Assembly: GCA_036393295.1 (NCBI GenBank)
Contig: DASWHF010000033.1
Coordinates: forward strand, 1 to 46,471
DNA: 46,471 nt
Source: DASWHF01 sp036393295
GTDB lineage: Bacteria; Pseudomonadota; Gammaproteobacteria; Acidiferrobacterales; UBA6901
Reading direction: 5' to 3'
Of the stretch, positions 44,002-46,471 are shown one piece after another. Made by a program: the position numbers and the translations under genes. The notes beneath the pieces were generated by a model that was given only the letters and a program-made list of their open reading frames with translations, made no database searches and had not been told where the DNA came from. Each line of letters starts with the position of its first letter. Position 1 is the first letter of the stretch.

Positions 44002-44466
44002 ATGTCCAGCCTGATTCCGAATTTCCCGAGTGACGGCGTCGTGACTGTCAACCGTGTGATCTTGAAGCCGCAGTACACGGTGGACGACCTGCAGGAGCGG
44101 GTGGCGATACTGTGTGAGAACGTCAAGACCTACCATTCCGACACCGGTTTCGTCGGTGGGTTCGTCGCCCTGAACAGCGGCGCCATCTCCAACGAGGGCA
44201 GCACCGTCGGCCAGGCCGTCGAGAGCCCGCTGAAGAACAAAGAGGCCCTGGTGGTGACTTTCTGGCGCTCGCTCGAGGAACACGAGCAGTCGCACCGCAG
44301 CGACACCTTCCAGCCGCTGTTCAAGCAGGTTCTGGAGCTGTGCGAGAACGGCAACGAGGAAATCGCCTATGCCATGCTGTGGTCGGGCAAGGCCTACAGC
44401 CCTGACGAGGCCAAGACCGCACGCAAGGCCAAGGAACGGTACGCCGGCAAGTCGCACGCAGCCTGA
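44002..44466 (+). CDS. Conserved hypothetical protein, possible ABM-like dimeric alpha/beta barrel
   Basis: A 154-residue soluble protein without a signal peptide. I do not recognise it with confidence. The layout strand-helix-strand (VVTVNRVILKP, then DDLQERVAILCENVKTYHSDTGFVGGFV; ALVVTFWRSLEEHEQSHRSDTF) resembles antibiotic-biosynthesis-monooxygenase (ABM)-type dimeric barrels, with an insertion and a charged C-terminal tail (DEAKTARKAKERYAGK). It has two cysteines (C38, C114), both in predicted helices. It is monocistronic, with strong promoter, SD and terminator, so probably well expressed. Confidence 0.75.
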   Translation: MSSLIPNFPSDGVVTVNRVILKPQYTVDDLQERVAILCENVKTYHSDTGFVGGFVALNSGAISNEGSTVGQAVESPLKNKEALVVTFWRSLEEHEQSHRSDTFQPLFKQVLELCENGNEEIAYAMLWSGKAYSPDEAKTARKAKERYAGKSHAA

Positions 44467-44484
44467 CGTTCGACTGGACTGGAC

Positions 44485-44519
44485 GGCAGGGCGGGAGGTA
44501 TCCGCCCTGCCGTTTTTTT
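44485..44519 (+). terminator. Intrinsic terminator after the orphan gene
   Basis: Stem GGCAGGGCGG (44485-44494) / CCGCCCTGCC (44502-44511) around GAGGTAT, followed by G and seven T. Confidence 0.93.
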
Positions 44520-44522
44520 CGT

Positions 44523-45500
44523 CTAAAGCCCGACAGCGAGCGCCTGATCGCGATCCGGGAAGCCACCGCCGTCGAGATCGAGACCCCGGGGCAGCACCAC
44601 GTCCATGGCCAACGGCAGGTGGTCCGAATAGACGTAATCCAGCGGTTCGACGCGCTCGACCACGAGCGACGGTGTGACCAGGATGTGATCGATGTTGTGC
44701 AGCGGGCGCCAACTCGGGAAAGTGTGGAGGTCCGGCCGGGGCGCGCTCAGCGCCGTATTGCGCAGCAGCCAGGCCATTTCGCGGCTGTCGGCACGGCAAT
44801 TGAGGTCACCCATCACCACTGCATGCGGGCAACCGTTGATCAGCTCGCTGACGAAGGCGAGCTGACGCAGGCGTGCGCGCTGACCGAGTGACAGGTGCAG
44901 AATCAGCACCACCAGCTCCGATTCGCCGGCGCCGAAATGGGCGCTTAGCACGCCGCGGCCCGGAATCATCCCGGGAAGCTTGTATTCGACCAACCGCTCC
45001 GGCCGCAGCTGGCTCAACAAACCGATGCTGTGCTGGGCGAGTTTGCCGAGATCGCGGTTGGTCTGGTCGTGCCAAAAGGGAAAATTCGCCTTGCCGGCCA
45101 GGTACTGGGTCTGGTTGACGAAACCCGACCGCAGGCTGCCGCCATCGACCTCCTGCAAGCCGACGATATCGAATTCACCGAGGAAGCCGGCGATGGCATT
45201 CAGGTTCTCGACACGCTGCGGATGCGGCAGGACATGCTTCCAGCTGTGAGTGACGTAGTGGTGATACTTGGCGGTGGCGATGCCGGTCTGGATGTTATAG
45301 CTCAGCAGGCGCAGCCGGCGTCGGGAGTCGGCGTCGGGGCGCGGCGGAAATGCCGGTACCTCACGTTGCGGTGTGACGCTGAGCGCCGGCTGGGCGGCCG
45401 CGTGTGGCGGCTCGGGGGCCACCCGGCGCCGGCTGGCGCGCGGCCAGCCGCGGGTGAGACGATGTCTAACTCGCGGAAGCAGCGTCGAAATATATGTCAC
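44523..45500 (-). CDS. Endonuclease/exonuclease/phosphatase (EEP) family protein
   Basis: A 325-residue EEP-fold hydrolase. Motifs: LLSYNIQTG, FDIVGLQEVDGGS (metal-binding Glu), GDLNCRADS and YSDHLPLAM (catalytic Asp/His). This is the family of DNase I, sphingomyelinases and inositol phosphatases; the substrate is not apparent. An N-terminal basic tail (RRVAPEPPHAAAQ...) precedes the domain, without an obvious signal peptide. GTG at 45498-45500 with AAGGGG upstream is chosen; the frame is open to a TTG at 45542. Confidence 0.85.
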   Translation of the reverse strand: MTYISTLLPRVRHRLTRGWPRASRRRVAPEPPHAAAQPALSVTPQREVPAFPPRPDADSRRRLRLLSYNIQTGIATAKYHHYVTHSWKHVLPHPQRVENLNAIAGFLGEFDIVGLQEVDGGSLRSGFVNQTQYLAGKANFPFWHDQTNRDLGKLAQHSIGLLSQLRPERLVEYKLPGMIPGRGVLSAHFGAGESELVVLILHLSLGQRARLRQLAFVSELINGCPHAVVMGDLNCRADSREMAWLLRNTALSAPRPDLHTFPSWRPLHNIDHILVTPSLVVERVEPLDYVYSDHLPLAMDVVLPRGLDLDGGGFPDRDQALAVGL

Positions 45501-45775
45501 GAGTGCCCCTTGTCTTGCTTGGCGTGCGTGGGAATCGGCCAAATTCTATGAGTTAGGTGCAAAATCCGCGCTGATCCCCGATTGAAGTCCATTTCCCGCG
45601 GCCCGCGCCCGGCTGACGCGCCCGTGTCGTCAGCTCGCGGCGATGTGATTAACTATGTCCTGTCTCTACAATCTAGCCACCATCCGGGTCGACGCAAGCC
45701 GCTCCGTCCGGTATTTCAGCCGGTTCATCCTCTCGCAGGGGCGGGTGCGCGCAGCACCGTGCCCCCGCGCGACCC
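45501..45775. other. Intergenic stretch between EEP gene and rRNA terminator
   Basis: No gene or strong promoter was seen. A weak TAGAAT -10 on the minus strand lies near 45545. The segment is otherwise GC-rich and unremarkable. Confidence 0.5.
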
Positions 45776-45812
45776 AAGAAAAAGCCCCTGCCGTGTGAGA
45801 ACGGCAGGGGCT
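45776..45812 (-). terminator. rRNA operon terminator
   Basis: Stem with 12-base arms, 45783-45794 and 45801-45812 (AGCCCCTGCCGT), loop GTGAGA, followed on the minus strand by a U-run. It lies right after 5S rRNA. Confidence 0.93.
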
Positions 45813-45822
45813 TCGTGATAAG

Positions 45823-45941
45823 AGCCTGGCGGTGTCCTACTTTCACGTGGGGAAACCCCACACTATCATCGGCGCTGAGCGTTTTCACTTCCGAGTTCGG
45901 AATGGGATCGGGTGGTTCCCGCTCGCTATGGCCACCAGGCA
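45823..45941 (-). rRNA. rrf: 5S ribosomal RNA
   Basis: Minus strand starts TGCCTGGTGGCCATAGCGAG and contains CCGAACTCGGAAGTGAAA and GATGATAGTGTGGGG. Ends pair (GCCTGG/CCAGGC). About 119 bases, as expected. Confidence 0.96.
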
Positions 45942-46061
45942 AACCGGTGTGCCGCCCCGCCGTTTCCGGCGAGGCCGCAGCGTAAAATAATTCGGGTAGT
46001 TGGTTTCAGGCGTGGATATGTCATCGGCATTGGACCGCACCCAAAACTGCTTGGGTGTTAT
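45942..46061 (-). other. 23S-5S internal spacer with a processing-type hairpin
   Basis: A stem of CACCCAA (minus strand) with TTGGGTG lies near 46030-46060, just downstream of 23S, as found in processing stalks. No tRNA is in the spacer. Confidence 0.55.

Positions 46062-46471
<410 letters not shown>

Overview
The window looks like a chromosomal segment of a GC-rich gammaproteobacterium. The evidence is the birA-coaX / tRNA-Thr-Tyr-Gly-Thr / tuf neighbourhood, a complete EF-P beta-lysylation set (efp, epmA, epmB), the fabA-fabB pair of anaerobic unsaturated fatty acid synthesis, pilU, and a ppsA/ppsR pair. Long antisense shadow frames and G/C-biased third codon positions point to high GC. A purple-sulfur/Acidiferrobacter-like (Chromatiales-type) lineage is a guess from overall flavour, not a demonstrated placement. 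No phage, IS transposase, CRISPR array or plasmid functions are visible.

Layout, left to right. 1-5.9 kb (minus strand): birA-coaX-SPOR protein, joined by 4-base overlaps, then tRNA-Thr(TGT), a mitochondrial-type aconitase, tRNA-Tyr, tRNA-Gly, tRNA-Thr(GGT) and the start of tuf. The aconitase sits inside what is normally a compact tRNA-tufB array. 5.9-9.2 kb: two lipoproteins and an M61-type PDZ peptidase. 9.4-16.6 kb (plus): DUF1302 outer-membrane protein, DUF1329 protein, YCF48-like propeller, MMPL/RND transporter and hot-dog thioesterase, a probable cell-envelope lipid or hydrophobic-compound system of unknown substrate. 16.7-21.1 kb: two lipoproteins, an SGNH hydrolase and epmB on minus, with efp-epmA divergent on plus. 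21.2-27.2 kb: an overlapping pair of GCS2-type carboxylate-amine ligase and aspartoacylase-like M14 enzyme, dtd with an alpha/beta hydrolase, a DUF488 protein and a response regulator with a degenerate GGDEF domain. 27.4-33.5 kb: egtB-egtD (ergothioneine), fabA-fabB, a DUF4442 thioesterase-like protein, a SirB1-type protein and a GIY-YIG protein. 33.5-39.5 kb: pilU, an FKBP isomerase, and a four-gene TPR-associated TRAP transporter (TatT, DctP, DctQ, DctM). 39.5-46.5 kb: ppsA/ppsR divergent, two convergent PilZ proteins, a strongly signalled orphan gene, an EEP-family hydrolase, and the end of an rRNA operon (23S-5S-terminator, minus strand).

Between genes there are several repeat families: paired GC-rich REP-like hairpins (near 12.8, 21.2 and 25.9 kb), a 21-base inverted-repeat element near 0.8 kb, a polypurine/polypyrimidine element near 0.3 kb and again near 33.1 kb, and a hairpin with TGTCATTGCGAGGG arms near 16.7 kb.

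The most interesting candidates for undescribed biology are the DUF1302-DUF1329-YCF48-MMPL-thioesterase operon, the ligase/deacylase pair, the TRAP system whose binding protein lacks the usual ligand-binding arginine, and the aconitase embedded in the tRNA-tuf locus. Functions given for these beyond family membership are inferences.
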